47,168 nt of DNA from HGM04593 sp045591315 (lineage in GTDB: Bacteria > Bacteroidota > Bacteroidia > Bacteroidales > Bacteroidaceae), in assembly GCA_045591315.1 (NCBI GenBank), contig JAZNSN010000028.1, forward strand, positions 1 through 47,168. The letters run 5' to 3'. Made by a program: the position numbers and the translations under genes. The notes under the pieces were generated by a model. It was not told the origin of the DNA, ran no database searches, and worked only from the letters and a program-made list of their open reading frames with translations. Of this stretch, positions 15,784-24,491 are shown one piece after another (within the stretch, counting starts at the first letter, position 1; each line of letters starts with the position of its first letter).

Positions 15784-17370
15784 TCATTGTTGTGTTTCTT
15801 CACTCTTCTTTCTCGGATGGTCGATGTTGTAGTGAAGGCCTCGGCTCTCCTTGCGTTCCATTGCCTGGCGCATGATAAGGTAACCGACATTGATGATGTT
15901 GCGGAGCTCGCATAACTCGCGGCTCACCACGCTCTGCTTGAACAATTCCTCAGTCTCCTCAAAGAGCAGGTCAAGGCGGTTCCACGCACGTTTAAGACGC
16001 AAATCGGTACGTACAATGCCGACGTATGTGCTCATAATCTGCTGCACCTCCTTGGCGTCCTGCGAAATGAGCACCATCTCTTCGTTCATCTTTGTGCCTT
16101 CGTCGTTCCATTCTGGAATTTCCTCCTTGTAGCTGTACTCTTCAAAGTGTTCCAGAGAGTGCTTTGCTGCTGCATCGGCATATACTACAGCCTCAATCAG
16201 TGAGTTGCTTGCCAAGCGGTTGCCGCCATGAAGTCCGGTGCACGAGCACTCACCGACAGCATATAGCCTGTGTATGCTTGATGCTGCGTTCAAGTCAACC
16301 TTGATACCGCCGCACAGGTAGTGTGCAGCAGGTGCAACTGGTATGTAGTCCTTTGTTATGTCTATGCCAAGAGAAAGGCACTTTTCGTATATATTTGGGA
16401 AATGACGCTTTGTCTCTTCCGGGTCCTTGTGTGTAACGTCGAGATATACATGGTCGTCGCCACGTGTCTTCATTTCATTGTCGATGGCGCGTGCAACGAT
16501 GTCGCGCGGAGCAAGCGAGAGACGAGGATCGTACTTCTGCATGAACTCCTTGCCGTCAATGGTGCGCAAGATGCCGCCATATCCGCGCATGGCTTCTGTA
16601 ATGAGGAACGACGGCCTGTCACCGGGGTTGTAGAGAGCTGTAGGGTGGAACTGCACGAACTCCATGTCCTTGACTGTTCCTTTGGCACGATATACCATTG
16701 CAATACCATCGCCTGTTGCTACAAGCGGGTTTGTCGTTGTCTTGTAAACGGCACCGCAGCCTCCTGTTGCCATGAGCGTAACTTTGCTAAGGAATGTATC
16801 TACTTCGTTGGTTTCGATGTTCAGCACGTATGCTCCGTAGCACTCTATGTCGGGTGTCTGGCGTGTCACCTCAATTCCCAGGTGGTGTTGGGTAAGTATC
16901 TCGATTGCAAAATGGTTGTCGAAGATTGTTATGTTCGGGTGCTTGCGCACGGCTTTGATGAGTGATTCCTGAATCTCGGCTCCGGTGTTGTCGGCATGAT
17001 GCAGAATGCGGAATTCTGAATGTCCGCCTTCGCGATGAAGGTCGAACTCTCCTTTTTCGTTCTTGTCGAAATCGACTCCCCAGTCTATAAGGGCCTGTAT
17101 CTGCGAGGGGGCTTCACGGACAACCTTTTCTACGGCATCGCGGTCACTTATCCAGTCGCCTGCAATCATAGTGTCCTCGATATGCTTCTCAAAGTTATCT
17201 ACCTGCAAGTTTGTTACCGACGCAACACCACCTTGTGCAAAATAGGTGTTTGCATCTTCCAGTGTTGTCTTGCATACAAGCGCTACCTTGCCGTGGCCGG
17301 CAACCTTCAGCGCGAAACTCATTCCGGCAATTCCGGAACCGATTACGAGAAAATCAAATTTCTTGACCAT
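15784..17370 (-). CDS. nadB: L-aspartate oxidase
   Basis: A 528-residue flavoenzyme that oxidises aspartate to iminoaspartate, the first step of de novo NAD synthesis. The N-terminal dinucleotide fold is FLVIGSGIAGMSFALKVA (glycines 11, 13, 16). Other family signatures are YFAQGGVASV, EGGHSEFRILHHADNTGAEI, MATGGCGAVYKTTTNP, EFVQFHPTALY, LITEAMRGYGGILR and CTGLHGGNRLASNSLIEAVVY. The C-terminal helical domain is complete. nadA and nadC are not in the window. It stands alone, divergent from dacB and closed by its own terminator. Confidence 0.96.
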   Translation of the reverse strand: MVKKFDFLVIGSGIAGMSFALKVAGHGKVALVCKTTLEDANTYFAQGGVASVTNLQVDNFEKHIEDTMIAGDWISDRDAVEKVVREAPSQIQALIDWGVDFDKNEKGEFDLHREGGHSEFRILHHADNTGAEIQESLIKAVRKHPNITIFDNHFAIEILTQHHLGIEVTRQTPDIECYGAYVLNIETNEVDTFLSKVTLMATGGCGAVYKTTTNPLVATGDGIAMVYRAKGTVKDMEFVQFHPTALYNPGDRPSFLITEAMRGYGGILRTIDGKEFMQKYDPRLSLAPRDIVARAIDNEMKTRGDDHVYLDVTHKDPEETKRHFPNIYEKCLSLGIDITKDYIPVAPAAHYLCGGIKVDLNAASSIHRLYAVGECSCTGLHGGNRLASNSLIEAVVYADAAAKHSLEHFEEYSYKEEIPEWNDEGTKMNEEMVLISQDAKEVQQIMSTYVGIVRTDLRLKRAWNRLDLLFEETEELFKQSVVSRELCELRNIINVGYLIMRQAMERKESRGLHYNIDHPRKKSEETQQ

Positions 17371-17512
17371 TTTACCATTGTCTCTTTTGTGCGAAATGGG
17401 GGTAATGGGTTGTTAGCAGCTCATTGATGTGCCCTCTTTCTCCTTTGGAGTGTAAAAGTACAAAAAAATAAAACAAAAATCTTTTTTGACAGAACATTTC
17501 ACGCTTTATCTT

Positions 17513-17520
17513 TATTTTTG
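17513..17520 (+). promoter_or_regulatory. -7 box (TATTTTTG) of dacB
   Basis: A full TAnnTTTG match 24 bases upstream of the dacB start. The nearest TTTG upstream (17485-17488) is 24 bases away, longer than the usual 19-21. Confidence 0.45.
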
Positions 17521-17543
17521 CGCAATTTTAATTTAATACTGCT

Positions 17544-18914
17544 ATGAAAATTCGTTTATTGACATACGTTTCACTGTTGCTTTTCTTGGCTCCTGCCTCT
17601 GCGCAGACCGGCATTGCAGGGGAGCTTGAGCAGTTGTTGCAGGACAAGATATTCGAAAACAGCGATGCCTCGGTAATCGTTTATGACCTTAATGCCGACT
17701 CTATGCTCTTTGAGCACCGTGCCCAGAAGCTTGTACGTCCGGCTTCTGTAATGAAGGTGCTGACATCGGTTGCTGCATTGGACCGGCTGGGGCCAGGCTA
17801 TAATATAAATACGACAATGTACGAGAACCGCACCGACAGTTCGTTGAACATCTACGTGCAGGGAGAAATGGATCCTCTCTTCGGAGAGTGTGATATGGTG
17901 GCCATGGCAGCAAGTGTGCCTCAAGGCAGTGTGATAGACACGCTTTATGCCGATTGCTCGATGACTGATTCCCTTTATTGGGGGCCCGGTTGGTCGTGGG
18001 ACGATAATCCTTATGGATATCAGCCTTATCTCTCGCCGCTCATGTATTGCGGAGGAGCTGTAGAGGTTGTCGTAAAGCCGAAGGAGAAAGGTGCAGCCCC
18101 GGAGGTTGCGGTAAAGCCTCATTCCTCGTTCTATACTGTAGTCAATGAAGCTGAATGCGGGAACAACGGGCTTGGCAAGCTTACTATTCTGCGTGACTGG
18201 CTTGAAGACAGCAATGTCATACGTATAAAAGGCAATTGTACGCGTGAGAAGAAGGAGACAATGAATATGTACAGGTCGGCCGATTTCTTCGTAGCGGCAC
18301 TTGCCGAGAAACTCGATTCGTTAGGAATTGTTGTAAGGAATATTGCCTTTGCCGAGTGCCCGGAGAACAGCAAGGTGCTTTATAGGTGTTCCAGACCTTT
18401 GGAGTCTGTTGTGAAGCATGCGATGCTTGAGAGTGACAATCTCTGTGCCGAAGCTCTTGTCTATCATTTGGGAAAACTTGTTGCAAAAGGGTCGGTCTCC
18501 ATGAGCGACGGCTGTGCTGTTGTAAGCCGTTTTGTAAAGAATAGGCTTGGCATAGCCTCCGATTATTCCATCGCAGACGGTTCAGGCCTTTCGCTTTATA
18601 ATTACGTTACTGCCGATATCCTTTTACGTGCTTTGCGCTATGCACACAGGAATGGCAGAGTTGGCCGGATCCTTTATAAGGCAATGCCGCAATCCGGCAT
18701 TTCGGGAACTTTGAAAAACCGTTCTAAAGGCACTGCGGCTTTTGGCAAGGTACATGCCAAGACTGGTACTGTAAAGGCTGTCTGTTCGTTGGCTGGCTAT
18801 CTGAATGCTGCTAACGGCCATAGATATGCATTTGTGCTGCTGAATACTGGTATGCAGAGTTCGCGTCCGGTGCGTGAATGGCAAGACAAGGTCTGCAATC
18901 TTTTGTGCAAGTAA
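17544..18914 (+). CDS. dacB: D-alanyl-D-alanine carboxypeptidase/endopeptidase (PBP4 type)
   Basis: A 456-residue class C PBP with a Sec signal peptide (residues 1-20, APASA-Q). The catalytic triad motifs are S68-V-M-K71, S297-D-N299 and K406-T-G408, and the large insertion between the first two motifs is typical of PBP4/DacB. It trims or opens peptide crosslinks in the periplasm. The divergent neighbour nadB is unrelated in function, and the convergent queG stop lies 6 bases after its own stop with no terminator between. Confidence 0.93.
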   Translation: MKIRLLTYVSLLLFLAPASAQTGIAGELEQLLQDKIFENSDASVIVYDLNADSMLFEHRAQKLVRPASVMKVLTSVAALDRLGPGYNINTTMYENRTDSSLNIYVQGEMDPLFGECDMVAMAASVPQGSVIDTLYADCSMTDSLYWGPGWSWDDNPYGYQPYLSPLMYCGGAVEVVVKPKEKGAAPEVAVKPHSSFYTVVNEAECGNNGLGKLTILRDWLEDSNVIRIKGNCTREKKETMNMYRSADFFVAALAEKLDSLGIVVRNIAFAECPENSKVLYRCSRPLESVVKHAMLESDNLCAEALVYHLGKLVAKGSVSMSDGCAVVSRFVKNRLGIASDYSIADGSGLSLYNYVTADILLRALRYAHRNGRVGRILYKAMPQSGISGTLKNRSKGTAAFGKVHAKTGTVKAVCSLAGYLNAANGHRYAFVLLNTGMQSSRPVREWQDKVCNLLCK

Positions 18915-18920
18915 TTGTCA

Positions 18921-19829
18921 TTAGATTTCCGACGCTTTTATATTCCTTACCAGCTGTTCATATCCGCATCGCTCAACCGCACTATGCGAGAACAAGGAGC
19001 TATACTGTTTCTCGGTCAAGTTCTTCCAGTCATTTTCTTTCATCTGCAGCAGTTCGTGTGATGGCTGCAGTTCGGATATGCTGTTTGGTAGAGCAAAGCG
19101 GTTATGCGGGCATGCCTTCTGGCAACAGTCACATCCGTAGAAGCTGTTTTTCATCTTTTTACCGATATTTTCCGGTAGCTCTCCGCGGTGTTCTATTGTA
19201 AGGTACGAAAGGCACTTGCGTGCATCAAATCCTTGAGAGGACAATGCCGCAGTAGGGCATTGTTCAATGCATTTAAGGCACTCTCCGCACCGTTCTCCTT
19301 CAAATGGCATGTCGTAGTCGAGTTCTATGTTAACGAGAAGCTCTCCGAGAAAGAATTCCGATCCTTTGCCAGGTATTATTAACTGACGGTTCTTTCCTAT
19401 CCATCCTAGTCCGGCCCGTACGGCCCAGTACCTTTCAAGCACGGGTGCTGAATCGCAGAATGCTCTGCCGTTGCATGGCATAATGTCATTTATGCTTTTC
19501 AAGAGCCTGAACAGTCTCTCTTTTACCGCTTTGTGGTAGTCACAGCCTTGTGCATAGTCCGAAATTCCTTTTATCTGTTCGGCAGGTGTGTAGTTCATGG
19601 CCACGGAGATAATGCTGCGGCATCCCTTGACGAGCTGTGTCGGGTCGTACCGCTTCTCGCAGTTGCGTTCAAGATAACCCATGCTTCCGTTATGTCCTTT
19701 CTTGAGCCAGTTGTCGCAGTATTCAACAGTCTCGATGTTTACAGGCATAGCCTTAGCTATTCCGCATATATCAAAGCCAAGGCGTTTAGCCTCGGCTTTG
19801 ATATATGTTGAGAGTTCCTTTTTGTCCAT
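18921..19829 (-). CDS. queG: Epoxyqueuosine reductase
   Basis: A 302-residue enzyme that makes queuosine in tRNA anticodons from epoxyqueuosine, using cobalamin and iron-sulfur clusters. Visible are FCDSAPVLERYWAVRAGLGWIGKN with the catalytic Asp126, the first cluster motif C181-x2-C184-x2-C187-x3-C191 (CGECLKCIEQCP) and the second group CDCCQKACPHN. Length is short for the family because the C-terminal HEAT-like repeats of some homologues are absent. Its start shares a base with the stop of the deacetylase gene. A cobalamin-dependent enzyme fits the corrinoid adenosyltransferase elsewhere in the window. Confidence 0.93.
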   Translation of the reverse strand: MDKKELSTYIKAEAKRLGFDICGIAKAMPVNIETVEYCDNWLKKGHNGSMGYLERNCEKRYDPTQLVKGCRSIISVAMNYTPAEQIKGISDYAQGCDYHKAVKERLFRLLKSINDIMPCNGRAFCDSAPVLERYWAVRAGLGWIGKNRQLIIPGKGSEFFLGELLVNIELDYDMPFEGERCGECLKCIEQCPTAALSSQGFDARKCLSYLTIEHRGELPENIGKKMKNSFYGCDCCQKACPHNRFALPNSISELQPSHELLQMKENDWKNLTEKQYSSLFSHSAVERCGYEQLVRNIKASEI

Positions 19830-20440
19830 TATTCGAAAATCTTGAAACTGTACCCTTGTTCGAGAAGCCAGTCAATGGCACGAGGAAGTGCATACCGCAG
19901 ATTGCTCTCCGAACGCATTGAATCGTGAAAAGTGATTATCGAACCATTTCTGGTGAACCTCTTCACGTTGGCAAGCACGTCTTCTCCATATAGACGGAAA
20001 CTGTAGTCACGTGTTACAAGGTCCCACATTACGAACTGATAACGCTTGCTAAGTTCCTTGTACTGCGACCTTCGCAGGAGTCCGTGTGGGGGACGGAACA
20101 GATTGCTGTGTATGAAGGCATCTGCTTGATCAACATTCTCTATGTAATCCTTAGTGCTGGTAAACAACCCTTTAAGGTGGTTGAATGTATGGTTGCCCAA
20201 ACGGTGCCCTCCCTCTACAACCTGCATGAATTCCTGAGGGAACTTGTGCACGTTATCCCCGACCATGAAGAATGTAGCCTTTATGCCGTATCGCTCCAGC
20301 AACTCCACTACCCAAGGAGTAATGACAGGTATAGGACCGTCGTCGAAAGTCAAGTATATGGCTTTCTCGTTCGGGTCCATACGCCACAACGCCTTCGGGT
20401 ATAGGTTACGGATAAATTCAGGAACCTGTTCTATGAGCAT
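19829..20440 (-). CDS. Polysaccharide deacetylase (NodB homology)
   Basis: A 203-residue carbohydrate esterase family 4 protein. Motif 1 is YLTFDDGP (metal/base Asp33 and Asp34), motif 2 is GNHTFNH (His84, His88), RPPHGLLRRSQ is motif 3, and VMWDLVTRDYS and TFHDS complete the site. Members remove acetyl groups from peptidoglycan or other N-acetylated sugars. No signal peptide is evident (MLIEQVPEFIRNLYPKALWRM), so it may be cytoplasmic or membrane-associated. It lies 7 bases after the DUF2723 gene and overlaps queG by one base. The substrate cannot be read from sequence. Confidence 0.9.
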   Translation of the reverse strand: MLIEQVPEFIRNLYPKALWRMDPNEKAIYLTFDDGPIPVITPWVVELLERYGIKATFFMVGDNVHKFPQEFMQVVEGGHRLGNHTFNHLKGLFTSTKDYIENVDQADAFIHSNLFRPPHGLLRRSQYKELSKRYQFVMWDLVTRDYSFRLYGEDVLANVKRFTRNGSIITFHDSMRSESNLRYALPRAIDWLLEQGYSFKIFE

Positions 20441-20447
20441 AAGTCAA

Positions 20448-23400
20448 TCAGTCAATTACGTGTGAAGCAAATTTCTCTACATTGTTGGAGTAAATGCTGT
20501 TTACAAGAATCTTTGTATTCTCATTCTTCTCTCCTAGTTTGTTCGACATTTCGCCTACTGTAGCAATCAGCCTGAGAACTGACAGGATCTCCTGCTTCTG
20601 GGCCTCGGACAATCTTGCGACATTGTATCTTTTGAGTCTTTTCTCGCTGAGTTTTGCTATCTGCTCAATTGTTGCCGCAATCTTGTTGTCTAGTGCTTCG
20701 CTCTTTGCCATTTCACCCAAGAATGTGTACAGATTGCTTATGAGTTGGATCTTTGTATCGACAAATTTCGTATTCTCAAGTCCTGATGCATCACTGTTCT
20801 GCAGAATATCGCACTCTTTGTATATGTTCTTTGCAACTACATCGGCAATCTCATCTGAGCCGATATCTCCTACCGGAGCATTGCCTAGAATCATCCAGGC
20901 TTCTCTGAGCATTGACGCACGTGCATATATCATCATGTCGCTGCGGCCTCTTGCACCAAGGGTGTTATACCATCTCAAGTACTCGTACTGCTCCTTGACT
21001 ATAGCTCCGGCAATCTCGTATATCCTCTTCTCAAGTATCTCTGTTTTCTCTTCTGAGAGCTCTGGCTTCAAACCGTTGTCCTTGCCGTAATGCTGTTTAA
21101 GGTATAGCAGCTTGTATATGTTGGCAATGGTTATGCTGTTGTCGCGAAGGGCGTCGTATGCAACGATGTCATTAGGGAATACTTCATACCACTTTTCAAG
21201 CACATTCATAACCTTTTCATCAGCCTCTTTCTTGTAGAACATGGTCTGCGCAAGATTGGCAAGGAGATTGCGGTGAGTGTATATCATTCTTCTTACCGTC
21301 TCGTCGGCGTAATAGTCCTTGTTCTCCTTTACGGCACCCCATTTGAAACGGTTCATGATGTTCTCATAGAAGAGGTCGGTGTCAACAGGTGCATCATTGT
21401 CGCTATATCCCAATTTTTTCCAGTTGAACGGAGTTATTCTGTATGCAAGACCTTCGTGTACGAAGAAATCCTGAAGTACTGCCGGATAGTTGTCTGTGCC
21501 TACAGTCATTGACATGTATATCGGGCGTTCCCAGTTTGCATTTGCAAGCATGTCGAAAAGGATAAGCTCGTAGCGGTGCAGGCTACCCTTGTTGGGGTTA
21601 TCGACTATTGCATCAAGGTCGATTTCCATGTACTTAGGCAAGCTGTCGGAATATTCACCGGGAATCATCATTCCAGAGCGTTTTACTCCTTCTGCATCAA
21701 TAGGAATAAGCAGTTTCCTTGTAGGAATGAACTTCTTTGGTATTCTTACCTGCTCATAGCCTCTCTGCATTCTCATAGTGTTGAGGGCATGTTCATACTG
21801 CTCTATGATATCCTCGACTACACTTCTGGCAAACGATTTCTCCTTTGCGTCGGCCTCAAGAATCCAATGCTTTGTAATCTTGTTCATCTCAAACGGATTG
21901 TCACCAAAGGCTTTATGGAACTTCTCTGGATTTGCATTCCTATAACTCTCAATGAAGTCCTCCATAGGAATTATCTCTACAGCGCCATTGGTGTTTCCGG
22001 CGTAGTCGATTCTCTTCCAAGTTATAGGTAAGCCTGGAGAGTCGTATGCCGGCCTTCTCATCTGGTCGATATACCAGTCTGTCTGCAGATAGGAGAGGTT
22101 GCATACGCGTGCATCTGTACGTTCTTCCTCAACTTCCTGGTTGTACCATAGAGGGAATGTGTCGTTGTCGCCACAAGTGAATATTATAGGACAGCCATTG
22201 TCCGGCATGGTGTTGAGGTAGTTCTGTCCGAAGTCGCGGCACGCATAACGTCCGCTTCTGTCATGGTCATCCCATGTCTGCGAAACCATCTGCAACGGAA
22301 CCAGCAGGCACACTGCCGATACGGCAATGCTCATTCCGAGTGCCTCTTTCTTTGTCAGGCTCTTAATGTACTGTGCAAGAGCTGCCACGCCCATGCCTAT
22401 CCATATTGCGAAAGCATAGAATGAACCTGCATAGGCATAGTCGCGCTCACGCGGCTGGTTAGGAGTCTGGTTCAGGTAAAGAACGATTGCAAGTCCAGTC
22501 ATAAAGAACAGCATGAATACTATCCAGAACTGCTGTTTGCCTTCTTTCCCTCTCTTGTACTGCCATAAGATACCCAGGATTCCCAATATGAACGGTAATG
22601 CAAAGAACACATTGCGTCCCTTGTTCTCCTTTAGGTCTGTCGGAGTGAGTTCCTGATTTCCTACAAGGAGGTTGTCAATGAACGGTATGCCTGTTATCCA
22701 GTTTCCGTATTCGATTTCTCCCTTGCTCTGTATATCGTTCTGGCGGCCTACAAAGTTCCAGAGAAAATATCTCCAGTACATGTGGTTAACCTGATAGTTT
22801 ATGAAGAAACGCAGATTGTCCCACTGTGTAGGCATCTTTACATACTCCTTGCCGGTATATTCATAGTTCTCGGCCGGTACGTAGTTTGTTATAGGCCCGC
22901 CAATCCAGTTTTCGTACAAGTGTGCATGCTGGTCGCTGTACATTCGGGGGAACAGCATGTTCTGTACATACTTGTAGTCTTTGTTGTATCCTATTATCTC
23001 ATATCTGTCAGGTTCGTCGGCGCTCTTTTTCTCGACCTTTGAGTAGATTGGACTGGTCTCGGTGAAGTCGTACCTTCTCTTGTTGTGGTCTATCTTAAGC
23101 TCTGAATCGAACCCCTGCCCCCAAAGCAACGGCCGTGTACCGTACTGCTCACGGTTAAGGTATGTGCCCAGTGTGAATATATCCTCAGGCGAGTTCTGGT
23201 CCATAGGGGTGTTGGCTGCCGAACGTATCACTATAAGTGCGTACGAAGAGTAGCCTATCATTATCAGAAGCATGCATAGGAATGCTGTATTAAGGGCCCT
23301 GAAGCTTACAAGATATTGTCTTGCAGTTGTCGTGCGCTTGTTCACAGTTGTTGTAACGTCCTTGCTTCTTGTTGCCAAGATGTATATTATCGCAAGTACG

Positions 23401-24353
23401 ATGATTCCGAGGAGTATGCTTGCCGAAACGCTATGACCGTAGAACGGAATTCCGAGCAATGCGACAGTTCCGGTGAACAGTGCTGCAACCAATGTACGTC
23501 TTGTGCTGTTGTGACTGTAGTACACTCCGGCTATGAGCACGGCTGCAAGCAGAATCATATATACGATAAGTCCGGTGTTGAACGGCATGCCAAGCACATT
23601 GACAAACAGCAGCTCGAACCATCCGCCGACCTTGACTACTCCCGGAACGATACCGTAAAGCACTATTGCAACAATCATGCCGGATAGGCATAGAGCAGCC
23701 AAGGAGCCTTTCCAGTTCGCATTGGGGTACTTCTTGTAGTATATCACCAGCACAATAGCAGGAATACAGAGCAGGTTAAGCAGGTGTACGCCAATAGAGA
23801 GACCTACAAGGTACGCTATAAGGATTAGCCAGCGGTCGCTGTGTGGCGATTCGGCATTGTCTTCCCATTTCAGAATGAGCCAGAATACGACTGCGGTGAA
23901 CAATGAAGAGTAACCGTAAACTTCGCCTTCGACAGCACTGAACCAGTAGGTGTCACTCCATGTATATGCCAGAGCTCCGACCAGGCCCGAAGCAAGTATG
24001 GTCGTCATCTGCGCTTTTGTCATTTCGGCGCTGTTGCCCACAATGAGCTTGCGCGTAAGGTGTGTGATGCTCCAGAAAAGGAACAGTATGCCCAGTGCGC
24101 TCAGAATTGCCGACATGACGTTCACCATTAGCGCGACTTTTGCCGGGCCGGCGAACAGCGAGAAGAAGTTTGCTGTAAGCATGAAGAAAGGTGCGCCGGG
24201 CGGGTGTCCTATCTCCAGCTTGTTTCCTGAAAGGATAAATTCGGGACAGTCCCAGAAACTCGCTGTCGGCTCAACGGTCATGCAGTATGTGAATGCTGCA
24301 ATAAGGAACGTCAGCCATCCGAGCGTGTTGTTCAATAGTCTGAATTGTTTCAT
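20448..24353 (-). CDS. DUF2723 giant membrane protein, probable GT-C glycosyltransferase
   Basis: A 1301-residue protein with roughly a dozen or more membrane segments in its N-terminal half and a long soluble C-terminal half. Directly after the first helix it carries FWDCPEFILSGNKLEIGHPPG: an acidic Asp35/Glu38 pair in the first outer loop, as expected for the catalytic base of GT-C enzymes that use lipid-linked sugars. DUF2723 is also present in human TMEM260, a protein O-mannosyltransferase. Whether the bacterial protein glycosylates proteins is inference. The C-terminal half (RPIYMSMTVG, then a helical tail) is typical of the Bacteroidota family. It has its own strong promoter and is followed by a deacetylase. 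Confidence 0.85.
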   Translation of the reverse strand: MKQFRLLNNTLGWLTFLIAAFTYCMTVEPTASFWDCPEFILSGNKLEIGHPPGAPFFMLTANFFSLFAGPAKVALMVNVMSAILSALGILFLFWSITHLTRKLIVGNSAEMTKAQMTTILASGLVGALAYTWSDTYWFSAVEGEVYGYSSLFTAVVFWLILKWEDNAESPHSDRWLILIAYLVGLSIGVHLLNLLCIPAIVLVIYYKKYPNANWKGSLAALCLSGMIVAIVLYGIVPGVVKVGGWFELLFVNVLGMPFNTGLIVYMILLAAVLIAGVYYSHNSTRRTLVAALFTGTVALLGIPFYGHSVSASILLGIIVLAIIYILATRSKDVTTTVNKRTTTARQYLVSFRALNTAFLCMLLIMIGYSSYALIVIRSAANTPMDQNSPEDIFTLGTYLNREQYGTRPLLWGQGFDSELKIDHNKRRYDFTETSPIYSKVEKKSADEPDRYEIIGYNKDYKYVQNMLFPRMYSDQHAHLYENWIGGPITNYVPAENYEYTGKEYVKMPTQWDNLRFFINYQVNHMYWRYFLWNFVGRQNDIQSKGEIEYGNWITGIPFIDNLLVGNQELTPTDLKENKGRNVFFALPFILGILGILWQYKRGKEGKQQFWIVFMLFFMTGLAIVLYLNQTPNQPRERDYAYAGSFYAFAIWIGMGVAALAQYIKSLTKKEALGMSIAVSAVCLLVPLQMVSQTWDDHDRSGRYACRDFGQNYLNTMPDNGCPIIFTCGDNDTFPLWYNQEVEEERTDARVCNLSYLQTDWYIDQMRRPAYDSPGLPITWKRIDYAGNTNGAVEIIPMEDFIESYRNANPEKFHKAFGDNPFEMNKITKHWILEADAKEKSFARSVVEDIIEQYEHALNTMRMQRGYEQVRIPKKFIPTRKLLIPIDAEGVKRSGMMIPGEYSDSLPKYMEIDLDAIVDNPNKGSLHRYELILFDMLANANWERPIYMSMTVGTDNYPAVLQDFFVHEGLAYRITPFNWKKLGYSDNDAPVDTDLFYENIMNRFKWGAVKENKDYYADETVRRMIYTHRNLLANLAQTMFYKKEADEKVMNVLEKWYEVFPNDIVAYDALRDNSITIANIYKLLYLKQHYGKDNGLKPELSEEKTEILEKRIYEIAGAIVKEQYEYLRWYNTLGARGRSDMMIYARASMLREAWMILGNAPVGDIGSDEIADVVAKNIYKECDILQNSDASGLENTKFVDTKIQLISNLYTFLGEMAKSEALDNKIAATIEQIAKLSEKRLKRYNVARLSEAQKQEILSVLRLIATVGEMSNKLGEKNENTKILVNSIYSNNVEKFASHVID

Positions 24354-24420
24354 TATCTTGAGTTATTTTGTTTGCTTGCGGACTTCTGGGAATGTGTTGT
24401 GCAACAATCCCAAAATCATG

Positions 24421-24452
24421 CAAATTTACCTAATATATAGGAGACAGACAAA
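24421..24452 (-). promoter_or_regulatory. Bacteroidota-type promoter of the DUF2723 operon
   Basis: On the minus strand TTTG (24452-24449) is followed after exactly 20 bases by TAAATTTG (24428-24421), a full consensus match. The DUF2723 start is 67 bases further downstream. Confidence 0.8.
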
Positions 24453-24491
24453 ATATTGACCTCAAAAAAGACTTTCAACTGTTTATTGTTG

